From JABFRJ01 sp963847145 (GTDB taxonomy: Bacteria > Pseudomonadota > Alphaproteobacteria > Rhizobiales > Hyphomicrobiaceae), in NCBI GenBank assembly GCA_963847145.1, contig CAWJYN010000003.1:186001-250000 (forward strand): a DNA stretch of 64,000 nucleotides. Direction: 5' to 3'. This document shows, piece after piece, positions 1 through 8,555 of this stretch. The translations under genes were made by a program, and so were the position numbers. The first letter of the stretch is position 1, and every line of letters begins with the position of its first letter. The notes beneath the pieces are model-generated. The model searched no databases. It was not told the origin of the DNA and worked only from the letters and a program-made list of their open reading frames with translations.

Positions 1-1
1 A

Positions 2-481
2 TCGGGCCGCGAGGTCGTGCTGCCGATCGTCCCCGTCGATCCCCGCGATCTGTTCAAAGGCGACTACGTGCGCCTCGCTTATGACGTCTCCCGAATTCCT
101 TTTAATTCCATCGATGGCGCCAGCACCAGTGCTGACGGCACTCTGTACATCACCGTCAGCCCGCAGGGCGACGGCACTTGGGCTTTCGCCAGTGCGTCGG
201 CCACCTATCCCACGGCGCTTGCCGCCGGCCAGGTGGTCTTGCGCGGCAGGATCGACAGGTTCGCCCGGCGCGGCCTCGCTGACGCCCGCGACGGCGGCAT
301 GCTGCGTGTCACCTATGGCCTCGAACGCTACTACGTGCCCGAAGGCAAAGGCCCGGCGCTCGAGCAACTCGCCCGCGACAAGAAACTCGCAGCCATCGTT
401 GCCGTCGGCCGCGACGGCACCGCTGCTATCAAAGGCCTCAGCGCCAACGGCCAGAAAATCTACGACGAGCCGTTGTTTTGA
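2..481 (+). CDS. GDYXXLXY family protein, 5' end outside the window
   Basis: The open frame runs in from the left edge, so the true start is missing. The visible part contains the PVDPRDLFKGDYVRLAY signature that defines the GDYXXLXY domain family. Proteins of this family are small and envelope-associated and are often encoded beside DUF2157 or DUF4401 membrane proteins, which would lie to the left of this window. Their biochemical role is not established. About 160 residues are visible and end with a plain TGA. The next gene is convergent, 57 bp away. The family assignment rests on the signature motif. Confidence 0.8.
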   Translation, partial: SGREVVLPIVPVDPRDLFKGDYVRLAYDVSRIPFNSIDGASTSADGTLYITVSPQGDGTWAFASASATYPTALAAGQVVLRGRIDRFARRGLADARDGGMLRVTYGLERYYVPEGKGPALEQLARDKKLAAIVAVGRDGTAAIKGLSANGQKIYDEPLF

Positions 482-537
482 AATGACGGGGCTACGCTGG
501 CGCGTGCCGCGCAGTGCTCACTCCAACTCTCTACCCG

Positions 538-2211
538 CTATGGCCGGTAGCGGACGCCCACGCGGATGGTGTCTGTCGTGGTGCTAGCACTTGCTGCGGT
601 GCTGGTGAGGATGGCGTGGCTGTAGCGGGCGAGCAGGGCGGTCGACTGCGATACGAAATATTCGGCGCCGAGTTCAGCGGTGATGGTCTGTTCGCGCAAG
701 GGCAAGCCCTGGTAGTCGGTTGTTTGATAGCTCACACCGGCGACGCCATTGAGCTGGCGCAAGAAAGCGTGGCGGAATTCGACGCCTGCGAGGCGCTGCG
801 TGGCGCCGCCCTGGCCGGGTGTGGTGGACGTGAGGAAATCGGTGCGGGCGTTGAATAGCACCGATGTGAGCTGCGTGGGCCGCCACGCGAGGTTGGCGTC
901 GAGCAGGATGCCTTCCACGTCCGGCAGGCGCCCATCGCGCGCGCGCTGGTGGCCATAGCCGGTGGCGATCTCGCCGCGCCAGATTTTTGAGTTCGTTCCG
1001 AACGAGAAACCGACGCGCTGCCGGTCGCCGGTGGAATTACGGTTGATGCCGTCTGCGGGCGTGGCGCGATAGGTCTGCGTGTTGCCGGCAACTTCGGCGA
1101 AGACGGCGAGGGCGGGACTGAAGCTCCAGGCGGCGCGGGCGGCCACGTCGCGTTGGGTAAGATCGCGCTCATCGTTGGAAAGGGTGGCACCTGCAATGGT
1201 CGTGGCTGGTTGATAGTCGATCTCGGTTACCGCGCCGCGCAATTGCAGCGATAGCCGGTTGAAGCGCTGGTTGTAGGCGACGGCGAGCTTGTCGGTCGCG
1301 TAGGGCGTGCGGCTGCGGGCGTCGGTGGGCGCGAACGTCGATGAGCGCGATTCCTGATCGAGGCTGTGGGCGGCCAGAACTTCAATGTTGGCGCGCGTGT
1401 TGATATCGAGCCGGCCGCGCAGCTCGAAACCATAGGACCGATCGTTCTCGGTCGGGTACTTGGCATACGCAGAACCAAGGCCGGTGGCTTTTATCTGCAG
1501 CGCGTGGCGCTGCCAGTCGGTGACGGCAAGCAAGGTCGGGCGCACGTCGAAGATCAAGTCGGGGCGCGCCGGTGAGGTGCGATAGACGTTGGTGGTGCCG
1601 CTGACGCCAGCTTCGACGGTGGGGAACACCACCCAGCTGCCGGCGCGACGACCGATGGGCGTATAAGGCTCGAAGCGGGCGAGGCGGCCCGGGCGGGCAT
1701 CGGTGGCGGGATCAAGTTCGATCTGGAAGGCGAGGGCGTCGTAGCCGGCAGGTGCTGAGAGCAGCGCTGTGCGATCTGCTGGCAGGCGCGGGTCGTCGGC
1801 ACTGGCTTCGCGGCCATCGGGTTCGATGGGCACCTCGACGTTTTCTGTGCGGCTGCCGGCACTCATGTCGGCGACCGCATCGGTGTCGCCATCGGCTGGC
1901 AGGCGGCGGCCGGGGCCGGGCGTTGCGGTCACCGGTGGCCGCGGCTCAGCGATGGTGCCAGGTGTTGCCGGCGCATCGTCGGCGGCGGGTATCAATCGCA
2001 GGCGTGCTGGTGGGTTGGCTGCGGGCGGCCGCGCGATGGTGAGGTCGTTCCAGGTTTGCTGAGCCATGACAGGACTTGCGCGCAGCACCATACCGGCCAG
2101 CGTCATGAGGGCGAAGCCGAACAGAAACGGTGCAAAGGAGCGAAAGTGGCGCACGCCGGGAGGGATCCAGGACACGGCCCAGCCGCGTCCATGAGACGGC
2201 TGACCGCGCAT
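538..2211 (-). CDS. Outer-membrane beta-barrel protein
   Basis: The protein is about 557 residues. A long N-region and a hydrophobic segment end at a signal-peptidase-like site, SPVMA/QQ. A Pro/Ala-rich linker of some 150 residues follows. The rest is alternating amphipathic beta-strand sequence ending in IRVGVRYRP, as expected for a barrel. It resembles the BBP2-type outer-membrane barrels found near exopolysaccharide genes, but no polysaccharide gene is visible here. The start is uncertain: ATG at 2211 was chosen, while TTG at 2226 and ATG at 2106 are alternatives and none has a strong ribosome site. Substrate and function are unknown. Confidence 0.7.
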   Translation of the reverse strand: MRGQPSHGRGWAVSWIPPGVRHFRSFAPFLFGFALMTLAGMVLRASPVMAQQTWNDLTIARPPAANPPARLRLIPAADDAPATPGTIAEPRPPVTATPGPGRRLPADGDTDAVADMSAGSRTENVEVPIEPDGREASADDPRLPADRTALLSAPAGYDALAFQIELDPATDARPGRLARFEPYTPIGRRAGSWVVFPTVEAGVSGTTNVYRTSPARPDLIFDVRPTLLAVTDWQRHALQIKATGLGSAYAKYPTENDRSYGFELRGRLDINTRANIEVLAAHSLDQESRSSTFAPTDARSRTPYATDKLAVAYNQRFNRLSLQLRGAVTEIDYQPATTIAGATLSNDERDLTQRDVAARAAWSFSPALAVFAEVAGNTQTYRATPADGINRNSTGDRQRVGFSFGTNSKIWRGEIATGYGHQRARDGRLPDVEGILLDANLAWRPTQLTSVLFNARTDFLTSTTPGQGGATQRLAGVEFRHAFLRQLNGVAGVSYQTTDYQGLPLREQTITAELGAEYFVSQSTALLARYSHAILTSTAASASTTTDTIRVGVRYRP

Positions 2212-2307
2212 GACGCGCACAAGCAACAGTGATAGCCGCGCGAGCGTTAATGTCCGGTTGCTGTGCGGGCCCTCGCCGATGGATTGCTGGCGACGTGTGG
2301 CCGATGC

Positions 2308-3861
2308 TCAACCGAGCCATGCGCGGGCGGCGGCAAGAGTTGCATCGGCGCGGCCACTGGCGTCGATCGACCGCCAGTGGCCCGGGCCGGCGCAATGCGC
2401 GCGTTGCTGTTGCAGGACGTCGACGGTGGCATCGGAGGCATCGCCCTGCCGGGCGGCAACGCGGGCCGCCAGAGTGTCCGGATGGGCTTCGAGCCAAGCG
2501 CCGAGAAACGGCACGGCGCACGTGGCGGCAACCGCTTCAAGGGCTGTGCGCTCGTCGGCGCGGGCGAAGACGGCATCGACGATGACGCTGTGGCCGGCGG
2601 CGAGGGCGCGGGCGGCTTTTTCAAGCACCAGGGCGTAGGTGCGTGCCGTGGCGTCGGGCGTGTAGCCGTCCCGGCCGAGGCGCGTTTCAGGTTCGACGCC
2701 GAACAGGCCTTTGCGCTCGACATCACTGCGCAGATGGATGGCACCTGGGGCCGCGCCGAGGTTCGGCGCAAGTGCTGCGGCGAGCGTCGATTTGCCGGTG
2801 CCGGAGAGGCCGCCGATGGCCACGAGGCGTGGGGACGGCGGGCGGGCGAGATCGCGGGCGGTCGTTAGGTAGCGGTGGGCTTCAGCGAGGGCCGCGGGCT
2901 CGACAACGCCGGTGGCTATGCGGCCACGATCGACGGCGACGACGGCGCGGACGAGGGCACGCAGCGACAGAGCGAGCGGCAGCGTGCGCAGGCCGCCCCA
3001 GGTGTCGGCAGCCAGGGCGGCGGGGCCGAGACGCCAGAGATAGCGGTTCAAGATCAGTGTGGCGGCAGGACGCTGGCCGCGCTGGATGAGGTCCATCAGC
3101 AGGAAGGCGAGATCGTAGAGGGGATCGATGGTGGCGAGATCCTCGTCGAACTCGATGGCGTCGAAGGGCGTGGGCTTGCCCTGCCACAGAACAATATTGC
3201 CGAGATGAAGATCGCCATGACAGCGGCGCGTGCAGCCGGCTGTGCGGCGCGCGTCGAGGACGGCCGCGGCGCGGGCAAGCTGCGTGGCCGTGGCCTGTTC
3301 GAGATCGTCGATGGCGGCGGTGCCGAGCACATCTTGCCGCGCGCGGGCGGACGCCAGCAGACGGTCGCGGATCACAGAGAGGGAACGTCCGCTGCCGGGT
3401 GCGGCGCGCGGCGCGTTCTGGTGGAGCGCTGCGATGGTGTCGCCAAGTGCCAGAGCGAGCTTCGGCTCCAGCGGTCCCTGCGTTGCGATGTGATCGAGGC
3501 CGGCGTCGCTGGGGAATGCGCGCATGCGGACGCCGAGTTCGAGCACGGACCCTTGGCCGTCGATGGCCAAACTTCCATTCGCTTCGCGGGTGAAGGTGAC
3601 AAGGCCCAGATAGAGATCGGGCGCGAACATCTGGTTGATCTCGATCTCGCGGCGGCAAGCGGCGTGGCGCTTCTCGCGCGTCGAGAAATCCATGTAGGCC
3701 AGCGAGACGGGTCGCTTGATCTTGATGGCCTCGGTTGGGCCAATGAAGACGCGCGCGCCGTGGGTGTCGACGCGGCGAACTGGTGCGCCCGCCCAGCCGG
3801 CCGCCAGCAGCGCAATCATTTCAGTTTCAACGGCGGGATCGAGATCGGAAACGTCCGCCAT
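2308..3861 (-). CDS. Two-domain protein: aminoglycoside-phosphotransferase-like kinase plus P-loop kinase
   Basis: The protein has 517 residues. The N-terminal ~330 carry an APH/choline-kinase fold with the catalytic loop HGDLHLGNIV and a downstream acidic IEFDEDL motif. The C-terminal ~180 form a P-loop kinase with Walker A GLSGTGKST. This fusion (COG2187 plus COG0645) is widespread in Proteobacteria, usually with unknown substrate. An antibiotic-resistance role should not be assumed. The start lies one base after the flavin-reductase stop, so the two are probably co-transcribed at the end of the transporter operon. Confidence 0.8.
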   Translation of the reverse strand: MADVSDLDPAVETEMIALLAAGWAGAPVRRVDTHGARVFIGPTEAIKIKRPVSLAYMDFSTREKRHAACRREIEINQMFAPDLYLGLVTFTREANGSLAIDGQGSVLELGVRMRAFPSDAGLDHIATQGPLEPKLALALGDTIAALHQNAPRAAPGSGRSLSVIRDRLLASARARQDVLGTAAIDDLEQATATQLARAAAVLDARRTAGCTRRCHGDLHLGNIVLWQGKPTPFDAIEFDEDLATIDPLYDLAFLLMDLIQRGQRPAATLILNRYLWRLGPAALAADTWGGLRTLPLALSLRALVRAVVAVDRGRIATGVVEPAALAEAHRYLTTARDLARPPSPRLVAIGGLSGTGKSTLAAALAPNLGAAPGAIHLRSDVERKGLFGVEPETRLGRDGYTPDATARTYALVLEKAARALAAGHSVIVDAVFARADERTALEAVAATCAVPFLGAWLEAHPDTLAARVAARQGDASDATVDVLQQQRAHCAGPGHWRSIDASGRADATLAAARAWLG

Positions 3862-3862
3862 G

Positions 3863-4507
3863 TCAGTGCTTGCCGCCGCGCTTGCTGCGCCAGTCAGCGT
3901 AGGAGACGCGTTGGAGTTCGAAGACTTCGCCTTGGCGGCAGTAGGCCATGCCAGCGAGACGGCCGATGGGGCGGTAGCGGTGGGCGTCAGTGTAGAACGT
4001 GCGTGGATCGGTGAGGCCGTCGCGCGCGTGAATGGCCAGCACTTCGCCGATGAGGATTTCGCGCGTGGCGCTGAAAGCGAGCGACAGCGTGCGCTTGCAT
4101 TCGAGCGCGAATGGCGCGGCGGCGATGCGTGGCACGGGGATGTGTACAGACGGCGCGGTTTCGATACCGAGAGCTTCGATCTCGCTGACCTCCGGTGGGA
4201 AGTCAGTGGCGCAGAGGTTCATGGTCTCGGCCAAGCCTTCATCGACCATGTTGACCACGAACGTACCGGCGTGGGCGAGATTGCGTGTCGTGTCCTTGGG
4301 ATCGCCGGGTGTCTTGTGCTGCAAACCGAGGATGATCTGGGCGGGATCTTCGGAAAACGCATTGAAGAACGAAAACGGCGCAGCGTTGACGCGGCCTGCT
4401 TCGTCGATGGAGGTGACCAGCGCGATGGGACGCGGCACGATGATGCCGCACAGCAGTTTGTAGCGCTGAATGGGTTCAAGGTTTGCGAAGTCGTAGAGAT
4501 GGCTCAC
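3863..4507 (-). CDS. Flavin reductase family protein (FMN-binding split barrel)
   Basis: The protein has 214 residues. Its N-terminal region, including CGIIVPRPIALVTS and a following NAAPFSFFNAFS, is typical of FMN-binding split-barrel flavin reductases that supply reduced flavin or reduce small substrates with NAD(P)H. The gene sits 6 bp after the N-carbamoyl amino acid hydrolase and 1 bp before the two-domain kinase on the same strand, which implies one transcript. Its role in a hydantoin locus is unclear. It might feed a flavin-dependent oxygenase encoded elsewhere. The family call is firm and the substrate unknown. Confidence 0.82.
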   Translation of the reverse strand: MSHLYDFANLEPIQRYKLLCGIIVPRPIALVTSIDEAGRVNAAPFSFFNAFSEDPAQIILGLQHKTPGDPKDTTRNLAHAGTFVVNMVDEGLAETMNLCATDFPPEVSEIEALGIETAPSVHIPVPRIAAAPFALECKRTLSLAFSATREILIGEVLAIHARDGLTDPRTFYTDAHRYRPIGRLAGMAYCRQGEVFELQRVSYADWRSKRGGKH

Positions 4508-4513
4508 GGGCGG

Positions 4514-5446
4514 CTACTCCACTGGAGGTTCGGCGCCGGTGCGCTGCGTAATCAAGCTGTAGTGCTCGATGCGGCGGTGGCGGGCAAAATCGAAGATGGT
4601 TTCCTTGCCGAACTTTGTGGCGTCGAGATCGCAGGCGTGAACGAGAAGTTCGTCGTTCTCGGTTTTGGTTTCTGCCACCACCTCGCCGTCCGGCGCGACG
4701 ATGACGCTGCATCCGAACAGCGGATTGCCATCCTCGATACCGGCCTTAGCGACCGCGACGACCCAGGTGGAGTTTTGATACGCACCGGCTTGCAGCGAGA
4801 GCTTGTGGTGGAAAATACGCTTCTCGAGGCCTTCGCTGGCATCCTGTGAATTGACTGACGGCGTGTTAAAACCGAGCGTGATCAGCTCGACGCCTTGCAG
4901 CCCCATGACGCGGTAGGCCTCCGGCCAGCGCCGGTCGTTGCAGATCATCATGCCGAGCACGCCGCCCATGGTGCGCCAGACGGGGAAGCCCAGATCGCCT
5001 GGCTCGAAGTAGCGCTTTTCGAGATGCTGGAAGTCGCGCTTGGTATCGAATTCGACATGGCCGGGCAGATGGACTTTGCGATATTTGCCGACGATGACGC
5101 CGGCGCCATCAACGAGGATGGAGGTGTTGAAGTGATGCCCGTCTGGCGTGAGTTCCCCATAGCCGAAGGTCATGCCCATGCGAAGCGCTTTGGCGCGCGC
5201 GAACAAAGGCTGGGTGGCGGCGTTGGGCATGTCGCGCTCGAACCAGTCGTCGGCGTCGGCGCGTTGCTCGTGATACCAGCGCGGGAAGAAGGTGGTCAGC
5301 GCGAGTTCGGGATAGACGATAAAGTCCGCGCCTTTGGCCTTGGCCTGATCCATCAGCGCGATCATACGGGCTATGACCGCTGCGCGGCTATCGGCCTTCT
5401 GGATGGCGCCGAGCTGGGCTGCGGCGATGGTGACGATACGGGGCAT
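4514..5446 (-). CDS. hyuC: N-carbamoyl-D-amino-acid hydrolase (carbon-nitrogen hydrolase)
   Basis: This nitrilase-superfamily enzyme hydrolyses N-carbamoyl-D-amino acids to D-amino acids, CO2 and ammonia, the last step of hydantoin breakdown. The catalytic triad is visible as Glu47 in YPELALTTFFPRW, Lys124 in KYRKVHLPG and Cys169 in MMICNDRRWPE. The HLEKRYFEPGDLGFPV segment closely matches Agrobacterium D-carbamoylase, and 310 residues is the family length. ATG at 5446 was chosen because homology begins there and a GGGAG lies just upstream. The longer frame to 5524 adds an unrelated leader. Its neighbours are an amino-acid ABC transporter, hydantoinase and hydantoin racemase. Confidence 0.88.
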   Translation of the reverse strand: MPRIVTIAAAQLGAIQKADSRAAVIARMIALMDQAKAKGADFIVYPELALTTFFPRWYHEQRADADDWFERDMPNAATQPLFARAKALRMGMTFGYGELTPDGHHFNTSILVDGAGVIVGKYRKVHLPGHVEFDTKRDFQHLEKRYFEPGDLGFPVWRTMGGVLGMMICNDRRWPEAYRVMGLQGVELITLGFNTPSVNSQDASEGLEKRIFHHKLSLQAGAYQNSTWVVAVAKAGIEDGNPLFGCSVIVAPDGEVVAETKTENDELLVHACDLDATKFGKETIFDFARHRRIEHYSLITQRTGAEPPVE

Positions 5447-5462
5447 GCAGGTAGGCTCCCAG

Positions 5463-6128
5463 TTAGGCGGCGACGCGGCGTTCGAGGCGGCTGACGAGAC
5501 GGACGAGCGGCCACAGAATGGCAAGATACATCGCGGCCGCCAAGACGACCGGCGTCTGGTTGTAGGTGAGCGAGCGCGCCATGTCGGCTGAAAACAACAG
5601 ATCGGGGAACGACACGACGCTGGCGATGGACGTCAGCTTGACGACCTCGATGGTGTTGGAGACCAGATCGGGCAGTACATTACGGACGGCTTGCGGCAGC
5701 ACGACGAAGCGCAGCGTCTGGACAGAACTGAGCCCAGTGGAGCGGGCTGCTTCCGATTGGCCGCGGCCGACGCTCTCGATGCCGGCGCGGTAGATTTCGC
5801 CGTAGTAGCTCGCTGTATTCAATCCCAGCCCAATGGCGACGACCGCGATGGGCGACAAGCGGATGCCGGCAAACGGCAGACCCGAGTAAAGCAAGACCAG
5901 CAACACCAGCGGCGGAATGGCGCGAAAGAAGTCGACCAGCACCATGGCCGGCCAACGGATGGTACGCCTGCGCGACGTGCTCGCGAGGGCTGTGGCGAGA
6001 CCACCCGCCAAGCCGAGCGGGATCACGACCGCGCACAGCATCAAGGTTGTACCCAGCCCGCGCAGCAGCAGCGGCAGTACCTTCTGCATGATGTCGATAT
6101 TGAAGAACTGCTGAAGGATGACGTCCAT
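5463..6128 (-). CDS. Polar amino-acid ABC transporter permease
   Basis: This is an inner-membrane permease of the HisM/GlnP family, about 221 residues with several hydrophobic helices. The cytoplasmic EAA-type loop is visible as GRGQSEAARSTGLS. It should pair with the permease just upstream to form the membrane channel of the importer. ATG at 6128 follows the upstream stop by two bases; a TTG at 6134 overlapping that stop is possible. The carbamoylase gene follows after 16 bp. Hydantoins, carbamoyl amino acids or amino acids are plausible substrates from context only. Confidence 0.88.
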   Translation of the reverse strand: MDVILQQFFNIDIMQKVLPLLLRGLGTTLMLCAVVIPLGLAGGLATALASTSRRRTIRWPAMVLVDFFRAIPPLVLLVLLYSGLPFAGIRLSPIAVVAIGLGLNTASYYGEIYRAGIESVGRGQSEAARSTGLSSVQTLRFVVLPQAVRNVLPDLVSNTIEVVKLTSIASVVSFPDLLFSADMARSLTYNQTPVVLAAAMYLAILWPLVRLVSRLERRVAA

Positions 6129-6130
6129 CG

Positions 6131-6814
6131 TCAAACCCTCCGCCAGGCAAAGCGCGTTTCGATCCAGCGGCCGGCAATGACGATGGGCACGAATAGGATA
6201 ATGTAGGCAATGGCACCCATCATCAGCGGCGTGGCATTGCCGGTGAACGATTGTGCGGATGTCGCCTGATTGAGAATTTCAGGCACGCCGATCACCGTGC
6301 CGAGGGCGGTGTTCTTGGTGATCGCAATGGTGCGGTTGGTCAACGGCGGCACGCCGAGGCGGATCGCTTGGGGCAGAATAACCCAAATGAGCGTTTGCGT
6401 GAACGTGAGGCCGGTGGAGCGCGCGGCTTCCCATTGGCCTTTGGACGTGGAGGTGATGCCGGCCCAGACGATTTCTTCGGCGAAGGCGGCGAGCACAAAA
6501 CTGAGCACCAGCCACAGCACGACGAAGCTGGAGAGATTGAGCCCGGCATGGGGCAGGCCAAAGTAGAGTAGCAGGATGGCGACCAGCGGCGGCAGCGCGC
6601 GGAACATATCGACGAGGATGACGATGACAAAGTTCACAGCGCGCCAGCGGTAGGCGCGCAGGCAGGCAAGCGCGAAACCTAGGATCAACCCAGTGAGTAC
6701 GACGGCTGCGGCGAGTTCAAGCGTGACCGCCATGCCCTTCAGGATGGATGGCCAATACTTGATCAGCATCTCCGGCTTGAAGAACGTCTCGAGAAAGCGC
6801 TCCCAGTTGGTCAT
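6131..6814 (-). CDS. Polar amino-acid ABC transporter permease
   Basis: The second HisM/GlnP-family permease of the operon has 227 residues. It has multiple hydrophobic helices and a loop SKGQWEAARSTGLTF that matches the EAA motif contacting the ATPase. The ATG at 6814 is preceded by GAGAGGAA, a good ribosome site. The longer frame to 6958 reads into the ATPase gene out of frame and is rejected. Together with the neighbouring permease it would form a heterodimeric channel. Confidence 0.88.
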   Translation of the reverse strand: MTNWERFLETFFKPEMLIKYWPSILKGMAVTLELAAAVVLTGLILGFALACLRAYRWRAVNFVIVILVDMFRALPPLVAILLLYFGLPHAGLNLSSFVVLWLVLSFVLAAFAEEIVWAGITSTSKGQWEAARSTGLTFTQTLIWVILPQAIRLGVPPLTNRTIAITKNTALGTVIGVPEILNQATSAQSFTGNATPLMMGAIAYIILFVPIVIAGRWIETRFAWRRV

Positions 6815-6824
6815 CCGGTTCCTC

Positions 6825-7568
6825 TCATCGTGAGAGTTCACCGACGAAGGCGCGGGTGCGGAGCTCGCGTGGGTTGACCAGCACCTGACTGGGCGGGCCA
6901 TCTTCGATGATCTGCCCCTGCTCCATGAAGATGACGCGGTCGGCGGCGTCGCGGGCAAAGCGCATCTCGTGGCTGACGACCAGCATGGTCATGCCGCGCG
7001 CTTTGAGGTCGCGCATGACGGCAAGGACGGAGCCGACCAGTTCGGGATCGAGGGCCGACGTCGGCTCGTCGAACAGGACGATTTTAGGATCAAGTGCAAG
7101 CGCTCGGGCGATGGCGACGCGCTGCTGCTGGCCGCCGGAGAGTTCGTTCGGGTAGTTTGCTGTTTTGTCGGCGAGGCCCACATCGGCGAGCGTGCGGCGT
7201 CCGATGATGTCAGCTTCGTCGCGGGTTTTGCCGAGCACCTTGCGCAGCGCCAGCGTGACGTTCCCGAGGGCGGTCATGTGCGGGTATAGATTGAAGCTTT
7301 GGAACACCATGCCCATGGAGCGGCGCAAGGTATTGAGGTTGGTTGCAGGGTTAGTGACCTCGACGCCGTCGAAGACGATGCGGCCAGCGGACGGTTCCTC
7401 CAGCCGGTTGACGCAGCGAAGCAGGGTCGACTTTCCCGAGCCCGACGGGCCAATGATAAACGTCAGTTCGCGCGCGGCAATGGCGAGATCAATGCCGCGC
7501 AGAACTTCGGTGGTGCCGAATGATTTTTTCAGCCCGCTGATGTCGAGCAAGGGCGGGGTGGCCGTCAT
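6825..7568 (-). CDS. Amino-acid ABC transporter ATP-binding protein
   Basis: This 247-residue ATPase is of the GlnQ/HisP type. It has Walker A GPSGSGKST, the signature LSGGQQQRVAIARALA, Walker B IVLFDEPTSALDPE and the switch histidine in VVSHEM. It powers the importer formed with the two downstream permeases and the upstream binding protein. The spacing of 6 bp to the binding-protein gene and 10 bp to the permease indicates one operon. Confidence 0.92.
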   Translation of the reverse strand: MTATPPLLDISGLKKSFGTTEVLRGIDLAIAARELTFIIGPSGSGKSTLLRCVNRLEEPSAGRIVFDGVEVTNPATNLNTLRRSMGMVFQSFNLYPHMTALGNVTLALRKVLGKTRDEADIIGRRTLADVGLADKTANYPNELSGGQQQRVAIARALALDPKIVLFDEPTSALDPELVGSVLAVMRDLKARGMTMLVVSHEMRFARDAADRVIFMEQGQIIEDGPPSQVLVNPRELRTRAFVGELSR

Positions 7569-7574
7569 CGCAGA

Positions 7575-8405
7575 TCAGTTGCACTGCGGCGTGCGCGGGG
7601 CTGGATCGTAGCCGGGCATGCCCGGCACGCCGGTGCCGGGGAACACGGTCACGGCTGCGGAGCCGGGCGCGGGTTTCACGCCAAACCATTTCTCGTGCAT
7701 GGCGGCGATGGTGCCATCGAGCTTCATGCACTCGATGGCGTTCTCAACCTGGGCGAGCAGTTCTTTCGAGTCTTTGCGCAGCGGCGCGCCCCAAACGAGA
7801 CCTGTTGAGTGCAGATAGGACAACTGCAATTGCGGATTCTGCTTGACCGCCCAGGCGACGACGGTGTTGCCAGCGACGTTGGCGTACGCACGGCCGGCAA
7901 GCACAGCCTGCACCGCGTCAGTCTGCGTGCCGAAGCTTTCGACGGTCCAGCCCATTTCGGCTTCGAGGCCGCGCGCCCAGCTGTCGTAAGCGGAGCCCTT
8001 GTTGACGGAGATGACCTTGCCCTTGAACTGCTTCATGTCTTTGACTTCGGGTTCACCCTTCTTGGTGACGAACTGGAAGTCGGTGTTGAGGTAGCCTTCT
8101 GTAAACAGATAGTTCTCGGCGCGCTCTTTGGTGGCGGTGGTGGGAGCGGCGACGAAATCAATGGTGCCGGCTTGCAGAGCGGGCAGGATGCCGGAGAACT
8201 GTGTGGCGGTGATTTCGACCGGGCGCTTCATGCGCTTGCCGATCTCATTGGCGAGATCGACGTTGAAGCCCTCGATGCCGCCGGAGAGTTTCGGCATGGC
8301 GTGCGGCGCAAAGGTGCCGTCGACCATCGTTTTAAGCGGGGTTTGGGCTGAGGCGGCAGCGAAGCCAAGTAACAGGCAACTGGCGGCGATTACAAAACGG
8401 CGCAT
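7575..8405 (-). CDS. Amino-acid ABC transporter substrate-binding protein
   Basis: This 276-residue periplasmic binding protein belongs to the polar amino acid family (SBP family 3). A signal peptide ending ASAQ precedes a mature start, TPLKTMVDGTFAPHAMPKLS. The typical segment GGIEGFNVDLANEIGKRM follows. The ATG at 8405 is the start of MRRFVIAASCLLLGF; the longer frame to 8477 is an unlikely leader. It is the first gene of the operon running through permeases, carbamoylase, flavin reductase and probably the kinase. The ligand cannot be read from sequence. Confidence 0.88.
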   Translation of the reverse strand: MRRFVIAASCLLLGFAAASAQTPLKTMVDGTFAPHAMPKLSGGIEGFNVDLANEIGKRMKRPVEITATQFSGILPALQAGTIDFVAAPTTATKERAENYLFTEGYLNTDFQFVTKKGEPEVKDMKQFKGKVISVNKGSAYDSWARGLEAEMGWTVESFGTQTDAVQAVLAGRAYANVAGNTVVAWAVKQNPQLQLSYLHSTGLVWGAPLRKDSKELLAQVENAIECMKLDGTIAAMHEKWFGVKPAPGSAAVTVFPGTGVPGMPGYDPAPRTPQCN

Positions 8406-8555
8406 TGGGCACACCCCGACGTTGGACAAAAAAACCCGACCGAAGAGACTATACAGGCACGCCGAAGCGACAAACAATGCTTATTCGGCGCTTGCACAGG
8501 CGTGAAACACGGCAACCCGTGCTTTGCAGACAGGCACCAGCGGAAAGGCACAGGC
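8406..8555. promoter_or_regulatory. Divergent promoter region between the transporter operon and the DapA-family gene
   Basis: This 150-bp non-coding stretch separates two divergently transcribed units, so it must carry promoters for both. GGAAAGG at 8542-8548 is the ribosome site for the rightward gene. No convincing regulator palindrome or clear -35/-10 pair was identified, and no regulator gene is encoded in the cluster. Confidence 0.5.

Noticed and set aside
2875..4849. Two long plus-strand frames opposite the kinase, flavin reductase and carbamoylase genes
   Set aside because: They are antisense shadows of well-supported genes and show no family motif.
7575..8477. Long start for the amino-acid SBP
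   Set aside because: The extra 24 residues precede a complete signal peptide starting at 8405.
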